NCBI GenBank assembly: GCA_963665005.2
Contig: CAXXTQ010000001.1
Span: 1,798,001-1,862,000 of the forward strand
Source of the DNA: G963665005 sp963665005
GTDB lineage: Bacteria > Bacillota > Clostridia > Christensenellales > SZUA-584
Direction of reading: 5' to 3'
DNA: 64,000 bases
Both the position numbers and the translations under genes were made by a program. Shown piece after piece: positions 9,347 to 18,453 of the stretch; position 1 is the first letter of the stretch; each line of letters starts with the position of its first letter. The notes under the pieces were generated by a model, which was not told where the DNA came from, searched no databases, and saw only the letters and a list, made by a program, of their open reading frames with translations.

Positions 9347-10222
9347 TTGAGAAGCATGACGGGATTTGGCAGAGCAGAGTCTGAGAAGGACAAAAGAAAA
9401 GTTACAATAGAGATAAAGACTGTTAACCACAGGTTTCTTGATATAAATATCAGGATTCCCCGCGCTCTTGGTTTCGCCGAAGAGGCAATCCGTAAAACGG
9501 TAAAGGAAAAGCTGACAAGAGGAAGAGTTGATGTTTTTGTAAACTACAGCGCACTTGGGGAAGACGCCAAAACAGCAAAAGCGGATACCGGGCTTATAAA
9601 CTCATATCTTATAGCGGCAAGGCGTGCGGGAAGAAACGTTGGAGTAATCGATAATCTGCAGCTGTCGGATATTATACGCATACCCGAAGCTATAGTTGTT
9701 GAAGAAACGCCTGACGATGAAACAAAGCAATCGCAAATAGTAAACAGCGCGCTTTTGGGAGCGCTTGACGCATTGACGGATATGCGTGAAAGAGAAGGCA
9801 AAGAGCTAGAAGTTAACATAATGGAATGTTTGGATGCGCTCGAGCAGACGACAAAAATTATAGATTCTAAAAAAAGCACGGTAGCCAAAGAATACGCCGA
9901 AAAGCTAAAGGCAAGAATAGCCGAACTCACGCAGGACTGCGAAATCGATGAGACAAGGTTTAATACAGAAATCGCTTATATCGCCGACAAAGCAGATATA
10001 ACCGAAGAGATTGTAAGGCTAAGCACTCACATAAATCTTTTTAGAAAAGCTGTCAAAAAAAGCGGCGCAATAGGAAGAAAACTCGATTTCATGGTACAGG
10101 AAATGAATCGGGAACTAAACACGATAGGCTCAAAGTCTGCCGATATGGACATTACCAATGCAGTCATAGAAGGAAAAAGCACGGTAGAGAAAATAAGAGA
10201 ACAGGTACAGAACATAGAATAA
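9347..10222 (+). CDS. yicC: YicC-family endoribonuclease/stress protein
   Basis: YicC/YloC-family protein; family members are reported to act as RNA endonucleases. The N-terminus reads RSMTGFGRAE, the family's hallmark, followed by EIKTVNHRFLDINIRIPR. The C-terminus holds the DUF1732 signature GRKLDFMVQEMNRELNTIGSKS. I chose TTG because AAGGTGGGT lies seven bases upstream and the family starts here. A longer in-frame extension upstream runs through the terminator and promoter and is unlikely. This gives 291 aa, the normal size. It opens the block yicC-remA-gmk-rpoZ-coaBC-priA known from Bacillus. Confidence 0.93.
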   Translation: MRSMTGFGRAESEKDKRKVTIEIKTVNHRFLDINIRIPRALGFAEEAIRKTVKEKLTRGRVDVFVNYSALGEDAKTAKADTGLINSYLIAARRAGRNVGVIDNLQLSDIIRIPEAIVVEETPDDETKQSQIVNSALLGALDALTDMREREGKELEVNIMECLDALEQTTKIIDSKKSTVAKEYAEKLKARIAELTQDCEIDETRFNTEIAYIADKADITEEIVRLSTHINLFRKAVKKSGAIGRKLDFMVQEMNRELNTIGSKSADMDITNAVIEGKSTVEKIREQVQNIE

Positions 10223-10241
10223 ACTTTTTGGAGGAATGTTT

Positions 10242-10502
10242 ATGGGTATCAAACTAATAAACATCGGTTTTGGCAACATTGTTTCGGCAAACCGTCTTAT
10301 CGCTATAGTAAGCCCCGAGTCTGCGCCGATAAAGCGTATAATTCAAGAAGCAAGGCAAAAGGGCAATCTTATCGACGCTACATACGGCAGGAGAACAAGA
10401 GCTGTTATAATAACGGACAGCGACCATGTTATACTATCTGCGGTACAGCCCGAGACAGTGGCGCACAGGCTTTCGGACAAAGATATCGAGTCAGAGGAAT
10501 AA
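10242..10502 (+). CDS. remA: RemA-family regulator (DUF370)
   Basis: Small DNA-binding protein of the RemA family; in Bacillus it activates extracellular-matrix genes. Seen are the start MGIKLINIGFGNIV, the SPESAPIKRIIQEA segment and ATYGRRTRAVI, all family-conserved, at 86 aa. The ATG at 10242 is seven bases from a GGAGG site. An ATG two codons earlier is only one base from that site and is rejected. It lies between yicC and gmk as in many Firmicutes. Whether this organism uses it for matrix control is unknown. Confidence 0.92.
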   Translation: MGIKLINIGFGNIVSANRLIAIVSPESAPIKRIIQEARQKGNLIDATYGRRTRAVIITDSDHVILSAVQPETVAHRLSDKDIESEE

Positions 10503-10504
10503 GT

Positions 10505-11113
10505 ATGAGTGAGGGGTTGCTGATTGTTTTGTCCGGGCCTTCGGGAACGGGTAAAGGCACAGTTTGCGGTGCGCTGCTAGAAAAACACAAAGACATTATT
10601 TTGTCCGTTTCGTGTACTACGCGAAGCCCGAGAGCGGGAGAAAAAGAAGGCATAAACTACTTTTTTACGAGTCGGGAGCGGTTTGAGCAATTAATAGAGA
10701 AAGACGAGTTTTTAGAGCATGCCGAGGTGTTTTCTAACTATTACGGCACGCCGAAAAGTTTTGTTGATCAAAATCTTTCTGAGGGCAAAGATGTTCTGCT
10801 CGAGATTGATGTGCAGGGCGCTTTGTCGGCAAAGCAGTCATTTGCCAAAGGCGTGTACATATTTTTGATACCGCCTTCTATGAATGAACTCGAAAACAGA
10901 ATTCGGAGCAGAGGCACGGAAGACGAAGAGCAGATTCAAACACGGCTGGGCAAGGCACAAAGCGAGATGCAGCTAATAGATAAATATGACTATGTAATAG
11001 TGAATGATAAGGTGCAAAGAGTCATAGAAAGCATAGAAAGCATTTTACATGCGGAAAAGCTTAAAGTGTCTCGAAATAATGAAAAAATTAATTTTATAAG
11101 GAATGGTGAATAA
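10505..11113 (+). CDS. gmk: Guanylate kinase
   Basis: Phosphorylates GMP to GDP with ATP. The P-loop GPSGTGKGT is near residues 9-17, followed by SCTTRSPRAGEKEGINY and the GMP-binding EVFSNYYGTP. The lid region has RIRSRGTEDEEQIQTRL, and YDYVIVND completes the family pattern. 202 aa is normal. The ATG comes two bases after the remA stop with GAGG just inside remA. Its 3' end overlaps the likely rpoZ ribosome site. Confidence 0.97.
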   Translation: MSEGLLIVLSGPSGTGKGTVCGALLEKHKDIILSVSCTTRSPRAGEKEGINYFFTSRERFEQLIEKDEFLEHAEVFSNYYGTPKSFVDQNLSEGKDVLLEIDVQGALSAKQSFAKGVYIFLIPPSMNELENRIRSRGTEDEEQIQTRLGKAQSEMQLIDKYDYVIVNDKVQRVIESIESILHAEKLKVSRNNEKINFIRNGE

Positions 11114-11114
11114 T

Positions 11115-11315
11115 ATGATGTACCCGGGGGTTAGCGAACTTAACGGAAAGGCCGATTGCAGATACGCTTTGGTTGTAGAGACTGCGAAAAGAGCAAGGCA
11201 GCTTGTCGACGGAGCAGAGCCGCTGACGCAGGAGCAGGAAGCAAACCCTGTATCACAGGCGGCAAAAGAAATTTTTCAAGACAAGATAACATACATTTCT
11301 CCGGAAGAAGGTTAA
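11115..11315 (+). CDS. rpoZ: RNA polymerase omega subunit
   Basis: Small omega subunit that helps assemble RNA polymerase. Recognised by size (66 aa), position after gmk, and the ADCRYALVVETAKRARQL helix followed by a conserved-type NPVSQAAKEI segment. The ATG at 11115 is five bases from GGTGA. An ATG at 11103, inside gmk, would add four residues and is the alternative start. coaBC begins four bases downstream. Confidence 0.88.
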   Translation: MMYPGVSELNGKADCRYALVVETAKRARQLVDGAEPLTQEQEANPVSQAAKEIFQDKITYISPEEG

Positions 11316-11319
11316 AATC

Positions 11320-12519
11320 ATGCCGATGACGGTAGTTGTAGGTGTCTGCGGAGGAATTGCCGCGTATAAGGCAGCCTATCTCGTAAGCGCTCTTAAAAAG
11401 AAAAACTATGATGTTCAGGTAATTATGACAAAAACCGCATCAGAGTTTATAAACGGGCTTACATTTGAAACAATTTCCGGAAACGCGGTAATAACAGATA
11501 CATTTGAAAAAAAAGATACTTTTGATGTGGCGCATGTTTCGCTTGCAAAAAAAGCGGACATGTTTATTGTTGCGCCCGCGACTGCAAACGTTATAGGCAA
11601 AGCCGCTTCGGGCATAGCCGATGATATGCTTACGACTACGCTTATGGCGGCAAAATGCCCGATAGTTTTTGCGCCCGCAATGAATACCGCTATGTACGAA
11701 GATAAATCTACGCAAAAAAATATAGAAGCTTTGAAAAAGCGCGGCTTATATGTTATGGATACGGGCGAGGGGCTTTTGGCGTGCGGAGACCGGGGGCCCG
11801 GGCGCATGAAAGAGCCGGACGAAATAATAGAATACGCGGAAAACATTCTAAAATCTTTGTATGATATGCACGGCGTTAACGTTCTTGTTTCGGCGGGGCC
11901 GACGAGAGAAAATTTAGACCCGGTAAGATACCTTTCTAATAATTCTTCGGGCAAAATGGGTTACGCTATTGCAGAGGCTGCGGTGAAAAGAGGCGCAAAT
12001 GTTACTTTGGTCTCGGGGCCTGTAGCGCTCGAAAAAATTGACAAAGCGAAAATGGTAAACGTGGTGTCAGCGAGCGATATGGAAGAGCAGATGATAAAGC
12101 ACAGCAAAGACGCGGACATTATTATAATGGCGGCGGCTGTGGCAGATTACACCGTGAACGAATATAGCGCACACAAGATAAAAAAAGACGGCGATATGAA
12201 TCTTGAACTTGTGCGTACAAAAGATATTCTAAAGCAGCTCGGTGAAAATAAAAAAGACGGGCAGCTGCTTGTCGGGTTCGCGGCCGAAACACACGACTGT
12301 GAGAAAAACGCCAAAGCAAAGCTGCAGAACAAAAACCTTGATATTATAGCATTAAACGATGTGTCAAAGCCGGGCGAAGGGTTTGGCGCGGATAACAATA
12401 ATATAAAATTATTTTACAAGGACGGTACGCAAATCGATTTAGAAAGCCAGAGCAAAACTTATCTTGCAAAGCAAATTATGCAAAAAGCAAGAGAGCAGTA
12501 TATAAAACAAAACGCTTGA
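11320..12519 (+). CDS. coaBC: Bifunctional phosphopantothenoylcysteine decarboxylase/phosphopantothenate--cysteine ligase
   Basis: Two steps of coenzyme A synthesis. The N-terminal FMN-dependent CoaC half (about residues 1-180) shows GGIAAYKAAYLVSAL, the catalytic His in FDVAHVSLAKKAD, and APAMNTAMYE. The C-terminal CoaB half shows VSAGPTRENLDPVRYLSN, SSGKMGYAIAEAA and AAAVADY. 399 aa matches the fused family. GGAAGAAGG lies upstream of the ATG. It is in the conserved gmk-rpoZ-coaBC-priA order. Confidence 0.96.
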   Translation: MPMTVVVGVCGGIAAYKAAYLVSALKKKNYDVQVIMTKTASEFINGLTFETISGNAVITDTFEKKDTFDVAHVSLAKKADMFIVAPATANVIGKAASGIADDMLTTTLMAAKCPIVFAPAMNTAMYEDKSTQKNIEALKKRGLYVMDTGEGLLACGDRGPGRMKEPDEIIEYAENILKSLYDMHGVNVLVSAGPTRENLDPVRYLSNNSSGKMGYAIAEAAVKRGANVTLVSGPVALEKIDKAKMVNVVSASDMEEQMIKHSKDADIIIMAAAVADYTVNEYSAHKIKKDGDMNLELVRTKDILKQLGENKKDGQLLVGFAAETHDCEKNAKAKLQNKNLDIIALNDVSKPGEGFGADNNNIKLFYKDGTQIDLESQSKTYLAKQIMQKAREQYIKQNA

Positions 12520-12529
12520 GAGGTGAAAC

Positions 12530-14758
12530 ATGTTTGCCAGAGTAATCGTAGACATAGTTCATTCGGGCGTTGATAAACTTTTTGAATACCGCGTACCTGA
12601 CGGTATGGATCTTGACGTCGGGTTTCGCGTAAAAGTGCCTTTTGGAAAGGGCAACGCGCTTCGCGAAGGTTATGTACTCGGGTTATCAGAAACTTGCGGG
12701 TACGATACAAAAAATATAAAAGAGATTTCCTGCGTAATATCCGATTTTGCGGCGCTTACAAAAGGCCAGATTAAACTTGCGCATTTAATAAAACGGTATT
12801 ACCACACTACGCTTGCGGCCGCCCTTAGGCTCATGTTTCCCGCAGAAATGCGCGGAGGAAGAGTAAAAGATAAATTCGAGAAGCAGATTGTTTACTCTTT
12901 GACTGACGAAGCTTACAATACGGCAATCGACTCGTTAAAAACAAATACAGGCAAAATAAAAGCGCCTAAGCAGTTTGAGGTGCTTAATGTTTTGCGCGAA
13001 TATAAAAGATTAAAGACAAACGAGCTTGAAAGTTTGGTAAAAGGCAGCGTGGCCGCACGAGACGCACTTGTGAAAAAAGGCTTTCTTGACTTGCAAAAAA
13101 TAGAAACAATGCGCAGCCCGAGAAAATCGGCGGAGCTCGAGAAAGACTTTGAGCTTTCCAAAGAACAGACGGACGCGATAAACGCCATCACGCGCAAAAA
13201 AGGCAAATACCTTCTGCACGGTGTCACGGGAAGCGGCAAGACGGAAGTTTATATTAAAATAGTAAAACAGTGCCTCAAAAAAGGGCAGAGCGCAATAGTG
13301 CTCGTGCCAGAGATAGCATTAACGCCGCAGCTTGTATCAATGTTCGAGAGAAGAATTGGGCAGGATATTGCCGTGTACCATTCCACGTTATCGGCAGGCG
13401 AGAGATACGACGAATGGAAACGCATGGTGCAGGGCAGCGCAAAAGTGGTCATAGGGGCAAGGTCTGCCGTTTTCGCGCCGCTTCGCGATATCGGCGTTAT
13501 TATAATAGACGAAGAGCACGAAACGAGCTATAAGTCGGATATACATCCAAAATATACGGCGCACGAGGTAGCCCGAATGCGCGCGAACATAGAAGGAGCA
13601 TCGCTTGTGCTCGCTTCGGCGACGCCGTCTGTAGAGAGCTATATAAAAGCGAAGAATGATATATACGAGCTTGTTGTTATGCCGAGCAGGCTTTTTGGGC
13701 TAAAGCTCCCTGTTGTCGAAATAGCAGACATGAGAGAAGAAATAGTAAAAGGAAACCGAACAATTTTTTCGTCGCTTTTGTATAATGAAATAAGCGATGC
13801 GCTCGGCAAGGGCCGGCAGGTAATGCTTTTTATGAACCGGCGCGGATATTCTACTTTTGTGATGTGCAGGGGGTGTGGTTTTGTAGAATACTGCGACAGT
13901 TGCGAAGTAACTATGACGTATCACTCGAGCCGCGACGCCCTGATATGCCATTACTGCGGCAGAAAGCGCAAAGTAAGAGAAATTTGCCCCGATTGCGGTA
14001 AAAAGTATTTAAAACAGTTCGGGCTTGGGACACAGCAGGTTGAGGAGTTTGTAAAAGAGCATTTTCCATACGCACGTGTACTTCGTATGGATCTTGATAC
14101 AACGAGGGCTAAAAACTCTCACCATGAGATATATGAGCAGTTTAAAGACGGCAGGGCGGATATACTCATAGGTACGCAGATGATAGCAAAGGGGCTCGAT
14201 TTTGAGAATGTTTCGCTGGTAGGAGTTGTTGCGGCGGACAGCTCGCTTTTAATACCCGATTACCGAAGCCCGGAGAAGACTTTCGGGCTGCTCGAACAGG
14301 TTGCGGGAAGAGCGGGGAGAAAAGACCCGGGGAAGGTTATAGTACAAACGTATTCTCCCGATCATTACGCCGTTACGCACGCCAAAGAGCACGACTACGA
14401 AGGCTTTTTCGAAAAGGAGATGCAAGTACGAAAATCGGCGCTGCTGCCTCCGTATTCTGTATTTTTCAGAATTGTCTTCACGGGCAAAAACGAAAAAGCG
14501 GTAAGAGACTCATGCCGAGATTATGAAGACGGTTTTGAAGAGGCTTTTCGGGATTTGATGGACAGAGTGCTTTTGTTTGACGCATCCGAGGCGCCTATAA
14601 AAAAGATACAGGGCAAAATCCGCTGGCAGATATTAATAAAGGTGCTAAACGACGGGAAACTTGCAGAGTTTAGAAAAAGGTTGTATATTTACTCAGATAC
14701 AAAGAATTATAAAGATTGTGCTTTTGGTATGGAAATCAATCCGCAGAGCATGGTTTAA
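12530..14758 (+). CDS. priA: Primosomal protein N' (replication restart helicase)
   Basis: 3'-to-5' helicase that reloads the replisome at stalled forks. After the N-terminal DNA-binding part (ARVIVDIVHSGVDKLFEYRVP) come Walker A GVTGSGKTEVY near residue 229 and the DEEH box near 327. The zinc-binding insert has eight cysteines (CRGCG, CDSC, CHYCG, CPDCG, about 445-490). Helicase motifs IGTQMIAKGLDFENV and EQVAGRAGR follow. 742 aa is normal. GAGGTG precedes the ATG. def follows after 15 bases. Confidence 0.96.
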   Translation: MFARVIVDIVHSGVDKLFEYRVPDGMDLDVGFRVKVPFGKGNALREGYVLGLSETCGYDTKNIKEISCVISDFAALTKGQIKLAHLIKRYYHTTLAAALRLMFPAEMRGGRVKDKFEKQIVYSLTDEAYNTAIDSLKTNTGKIKAPKQFEVLNVLREYKRLKTNELESLVKGSVAARDALVKKGFLDLQKIETMRSPRKSAELEKDFELSKEQTDAINAITRKKGKYLLHGVTGSGKTEVYIKIVKQCLKKGQSAIVLVPEIALTPQLVSMFERRIGQDIAVYHSTLSAGERYDEWKRMVQGSAKVVIGARSAVFAPLRDIGVIIIDEEHETSYKSDIHPKYTAHEVARMRANIEGASLVLASATPSVESYIKAKNDIYELVVMPSRLFGLKLPVVEIADMREEIVKGNRTIFSSLLYNEISDALGKGRQVMLFMNRRGYSTFVMCRGCGFVEYCDSCEVTMTYHSSRDALICHYCGRKRKVREICPDCGKKYLKQFGLGTQQVEEFVKEHFPYARVLRMDLDTTRAKNSHHEIYEQFKDGRADILIGTQMIAKGLDFENVSLVGVVAADSSLLIPDYRSPEKTFGLLEQVAGRAGRKDPGKVIVQTYSPDHYAVTHAKEHDYEGFFEKEMQVRKSALLPPYSVFFRIVFTGKNEKAVRDSCRDYEDGFEEAFRDLMDRVLLFDASEAPIKKIQGKIRWQILIKVLNDGKLAEFRKRLYIYSDTKNYKDCAFGMEINPQSMV

Positions 14759-14773
14759 AAGGAGAAACAGTCA

Positions 14774-15250
14774 ATGGCAATAAGAAACATAGTTACGGGA
14801 ACGGAAAATGAAGCACTGCGCAAAACTAGCAGGCAGGTAAAAAAAATCAATGAGCATATTACTACTCTTTTAGACGACATGTTAGAAACTCTTCATGCGG
14901 AAGAGGGAGTCGGGCTAGCCGCGCCGCAGGTAGGCGTGTTAAGGAGGGTGGTTATAGTTGAATATGAAGATAAATTATACGAAGCGGTAAACCCTGTAAT
15001 ATTAGAATCTTCGGGCGAGGCGATAGAAGACGAGGGGTGCCTTTCCGTTGTTAACAGAAGAGGGCTTGTAAAAAGGCCGTATGATATAACTGTAGAATAT
15101 ACCAACAGAGAAGGCAAGAGGCTCAAAGAGAAAAAATCGGGTATAGAGGCAAGAATTTTCTGTCATGAGATAGATCATCTCAACGGTATACTTTTTGTAG
15201 ATAAAATGATAGAAGAAACCACAAACAAAGTGTATGAGGAAGATGAATGA
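14774..15250 (+). CDS. def: Peptide deformylase
   Basis: Removes the N-formyl group from nascent proteins, acting after Fmt (next gene) has made the initiator tRNA. All three catalytic motifs are present: GVGLAAPQVG (about 45-54), EGCLS (about 87-91) and HEIDH (about 130-134), whose Cys and two His bind the metal. 158 aa suits a type 1 enzyme. AAAAGGAG lies nine bases upstream. The stop overlaps the fmt start. Confidence 0.97.
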   Translation: MAIRNIVTGTENEALRKTSRQVKKINEHITTLLDDMLETLHAEEGVGLAAPQVGVLRRVVIVEYEDKLYEAVNPVILESSGEAIEDEGCLSVVNRRGLVKRPYDITVEYTNREGKRLKEKKSGIEARIFCHEIDHLNGILFVDKMIEETTNKVYEEDE

Positions 15251-16170
15251 GAATAGTTTTTATGGGTACGCCGGGCTTTGCGGTACCCAGCTTAAAAAAA
15301 CTTATTGAAAAGAAACACGATATTGCCGCAGTTATTACTCAGCCGGACAGAAAAAGCGGAAGAGGGCACAAGTTAAAAGCGCCTCCCGTTAAAGTTGCGG
15401 CAGAACAAAACGGCATACCCGTTCTCCAATTCGAGAAAATAAAAACGGAGCAGGGCGTTGCGGCAATAAAAAAACTTTCGCCCGATATTATAATAACTGC
15501 AGCTTTCGGGCAGATATTATCCAAAGAGATTTTAGATATTCCGCCTCTTGGGTGCATAAATGTGCACGCTTCGCTTTTGCCGAAATATAGAGGTGCCGCG
15601 CCCATACAATGGGCGATAATAAACGGGGAGAAAAAAAGCGGTGTTACAATAATGTATATGGACGAAGGACTCGACACAGGAGATATAATTTCTTCGGCAA
15701 GCGTAATTATTGATGAGAATATGACGGGCGGAGAGTTATACGAGAAACTGGCGGAAGCAGGAGCCGGGCTTCTTGCCGATACTCTGGTTGATATTAAAAA
15801 CAAGACCGCGCCGAGATCAAAACAAGATGAATCCGCATCCAGTTATTACCCGCCGCTTTATAAAGGGCTTGGGCTAATAGACTGGACAAAATCGTCAAAG
15901 CGGATAAACGATTTGGTTCGGGCATTAAACCCTGTTATGAGTGCTTATTCTGCTATAGACGGAAACGTTATAAAAATATGGAAGGCAAGCGCAATTGAAG
16001 GAAACGCGAAGCCGGGTGAAATCGTTACTGCGAATGCAAAAGACGGGCTTGTCGTAGGTACCGGAAAAAATCTATTGCGCATAGAAACTATGCAGGCACC
16101 CGGAGCAAAGCGTATGAGCCCGAAGGAATACCTTAGGGGCAAGAAATTACCCGGGGAGCGTTTCGATTGA
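15247..16170 (+). CDS. fmt: Methionyl-tRNA formyltransferase
   Basis: Formylates initiator Met-tRNA using 10-formyl-tetrahydrofolate. Seen: the N-terminal RIVFMGTPGFAVPSL, the catalytic region with INVHASLLPKYRGAAPIQWAI, the GVTIMYMDEGLDTGDI stretch, and the C-terminal tRNA-binding OB-fold. 307 aa is typical. ATG overlaps the def stop (ATGA), and its own stop overlaps the TTG start of rsmB, so def-fmt-rsmB are tightly coupled. Confidence 0.97.
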   Translation: MRIVFMGTPGFAVPSLKKLIEKKHDIAAVITQPDRKSGRGHKLKAPPVKVAAEQNGIPVLQFEKIKTEQGVAAIKKLSPDIIITAAFGQILSKEILDIPPLGCINVHASLLPKYRGAAPIQWAIINGEKKSGVTIMYMDEGLDTGDIISSASVIIDENMTGGELYEKLAEAGAGLLADTLVDIKNKTAPRSKQDESASSYYPPLYKGLGLIDWTKSSKRINDLVRALNPVMSAYSAIDGNVIKIWKASAIEGNAKPGEIVTANAKDGLVVGTGKNLLRIETMQAPGAKRMSPKEYLRGKKLPGERFD

Positions 16171-17441
16171 GCTTTAATTCAAGACAAGCCTCGTATGATG
16201 TTTTAAACGCAATAATAAGAGAAGGCGCGTATACCTCTCTCGCGCTTAAAAAGCATATACCGAAGGATATACCTTCAGAAGACAAAAAATTTGCGTCTGC
16301 TCTTGTAAGAACTACTCTTGAGAACCTTTTGCGCATTGATTTTGCACTAAAAGGGTTCATAAAGACGGGGCGCGTGCACGGCAGCGTGCGCAATATACTG
16401 CGTCTCGGCGCATGCCAGATATTATATTTGGATACAGAGGATTACGCGGCGGTAAGCGAAAGCGTCAAATTGACAAAGAAAATAAAACCGCAGATGGCTG
16501 GGTTTGTAAACGGTGTTTTGCGTTCGCTCGTTCGCGGTAAAGACAGCATAGAATACCCTCGGGGCGAGAACGCTTTAGCGCTGAGTATTGATTACAGTTA
16601 TCCGCTTTGGATATGCGAAAAGTATATAGCCGATTTTGGCTATGAGTTCACTAAAAATCTATTTTCTTATAAAGCGCAAAAAGGTACAAGCGTGCGTATG
16701 AATTCGCTGAAAATCAGCAAAAATGATTTTACGCGCGAGCTTGATAACTCGGGGCTTGTTTATTCAGAAGGGCAGGTTGAGAATTCTTACAGAATAGAAG
16801 GGCTGTCAGACATAGAAAACACTGATTTTTTCGCAAACGGATGGATTGCGGTACAGGCACAGAGCGCCATGAGGGCGGTTTTAAGGACTGATATTTCAAA
16901 AGGGGACAAACTGTTAGACTGCTGTGCAGCGCCGGGCGGAAAGAGCGCGTATGCGGCGGCGCTTTGCCGGAACACGCTTGATATAACCGCATGGGATATA
17001 CACGAACACAGAATTAAAATGACAAAAAAGAATTACGAAAGGCTGAACGTAAAAAACGCAAAAGCGGTATTGCACGACGCGGCGGTTTACGATTCGCAGT
17101 ATGAAAAAGTTTTTGACACGGTAATAGTTGACGCTCCGTGCAGCGCAATGGGGCTTATGTCAAGAAATGCCGACATAAGATATTCGCGGGCATTAAAAGA
17201 TATAGAGCAATTGAGCAAAAAACAGGCGGAGATTTTATCGGCTTGTGCCCGGTATGTTAAGCCGGGCGGAACGCTCGCTTACTATACGTGCTCTATAAAT
17301 AAAGAGGAGAACGAAAACGTTACTGATAGCTTTTTGAAAAACAATAAAGGGTATACATATAAAGAAAAACCGGTGACGCTTTATCCGCATATTGAGAATT
17401 CGGACGGTTTTTATATAGCGGTAATGAAAAGAGAAATATGA
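16167..17441 (+). CDS. rsmB: 16S rRNA (cytosine-967-C5) methyltransferase
   Basis: RsmB/Sun makes m5C967 in 16S rRNA using S-adenosylmethionine. The N-terminal ~140 residues form a NusB-like RNA-binding domain (SRQASYDVLNAII). The Rossmann methyltransferase follows with DCCAAPGGKSAYAAAL and the two cysteines of the family, in DAPCSAMG and in YYTCSINKEENE. 424 aa is normal. The start is TTG overlapping the fmt stop; the family N-terminus begins there. rlmN overlaps its stop by four bases. Confidence 0.93.
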   Translation: MSFNSRQASYDVLNAIIREGAYTSLALKKHIPKDIPSEDKKFASALVRTTLENLLRIDFALKGFIKTGRVHGSVRNILRLGACQILYLDTEDYAAVSESVKLTKKIKPQMAGFVNGVLRSLVRGKDSIEYPRGENALALSIDYSYPLWICEKYIADFGYEFTKNLFSYKAQKGTSVRMNSLKISKNDFTRELDNSGLVYSEGQVENSYRIEGLSDIENTDFFANGWIAVQAQSAMRAVLRTDISKGDKLLDCCAAPGGKSAYAAALCRNTLDITAWDIHEHRIKMTKKNYERLNVKNAKAVLHDAAVYDSQYEKVFDTVIVDAPCSAMGLMSRNADIRYSRALKDIEQLSKKQAEILSACARYVKPGGTLAYYTCSINKEENENVTDSFLKNNKGYTYKEKPVTLYPHIENSDGFYIAVMKREI

Positions 17442-18442
17442 AAGAACTACTGTCTTTAAATATAAATCAATTAAAATCATTGATGGAAGATCTGGGCGAA
17501 AAACCTTATGCTGCTAAACAGCTTGATTCTTGGCTTGGCGGGGGAGTTCCGTTTGCAAAAATGACAAACCTGTCAAAAAGCTTAAGAGAAAAGCTTGAGC
17601 AAGATTATTGCGAAGGGTACGCGGAGATAAAAGAGAAGCACGAATCGGGCGACGGCACGGTAAAGTATCTTATGCAAATGGCCAAAGGCGGGCTGGTAGA
17701 ATGCGTTGTTATGAGGTATAATCATGGGAATACTCTTTGCGTATCTACGCAGGTAGGCTGCCGCATGGGGTGTGTTTTCTGTGCTTCTGGAAAAGACGGG
17801 CTTATACGAAACCTGTCTTCGGGAGAGATGCGCTCGCAGTTTATAGCAGCGCAGCAAAGCGGAGAGATATCTAACGTAGTGCTTATGGGAAGCGGAGAGC
17901 CGCTCGATAACTATGACAACGTTATAAGCTTTATAAAAGCACTTAACGAGAACCACGGCATAGGCATGCGGCATATATCGCTTTCGACGTGCGGTCTGGT
18001 TCCGGGCATATTAAAGCTTGCCAAAGAAGATATGCAGATCACACTTTGCATATCTCTTCATTCGGCAATAGACGAAAAAAGAAAGAAACTGATGCCGGTG
18101 GCAAAAGCTTTTACGGTAAAGCAAATAATTGACGCAGCTCGTGCTTATTTTGAAAAAACGGGCAGAAGAATTATAATAGAGTATACGCTTATAAAAGGAT
18201 TAAACGACGGCACAGAGGATATGAAAGCTCTGGAAAAAGAGCTTAAAGGCTTAAACTGCCATATAAACATAATTCCGCTTAACCTTACTCAGGGAGATTT
18301 GCACGCTCCGGCAAAAAAACAGGCGCATGTTTTTGCAGCAGAGCTTGAGAAAACGGGAATGAGCGCAACTGTAAGGCGGTCGCTCGGAGGCGATATACAG
18401 GGCGCCTGCGGGCAGCTGAAAGTGAAATACGAAAAGTCATAA
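17438..18442 (+). CDS. rlmN: Dual-specificity 23S rRNA/tRNA (adenine-C2) methyltransferase, radical SAM
   Basis: Methylates C2 of A2503 in 23S rRNA and A37 in some tRNAs. The radical-SAM cluster CxxxCxxC is CRMGCVFC near residues 107-114. VLMGSGEPLDNYDNV, HISLSTCGLVP, SLHSAID and the C-terminal VRRSLGGDIQGACGQL, which carries a catalytic Cys, are also seen. 334 aa is normal. It overlaps rsmB by four bases and is followed after 11 bases by prpC, as in Bacillus. Confidence 0.96.
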   Translation: MKELLSLNINQLKSLMEDLGEKPYAAKQLDSWLGGGVPFAKMTNLSKSLREKLEQDYCEGYAEIKEKHESGDGTVKYLMQMAKGGLVECVVMRYNHGNTLCVSTQVGCRMGCVFCASGKDGLIRNLSSGEMRSQFIAAQQSGEISNVVLMGSGEPLDNYDNVISFIKALNENHGIGMRHISLSTCGLVPGILKLAKEDMQITLCISLHSAIDEKRKKLMPVAKAFTVKQIIDAARAYFEKTGRRIIIEYTLIKGLNDGTEDMKALEKELKGLNCHINIIPLNLTQGDLHAPAKKQAHVFAAELEKTGMSATVRRSLGGDIQGACGQLKVKYEKS

Positions 18443-18453
18443 AGAGAGGAAAA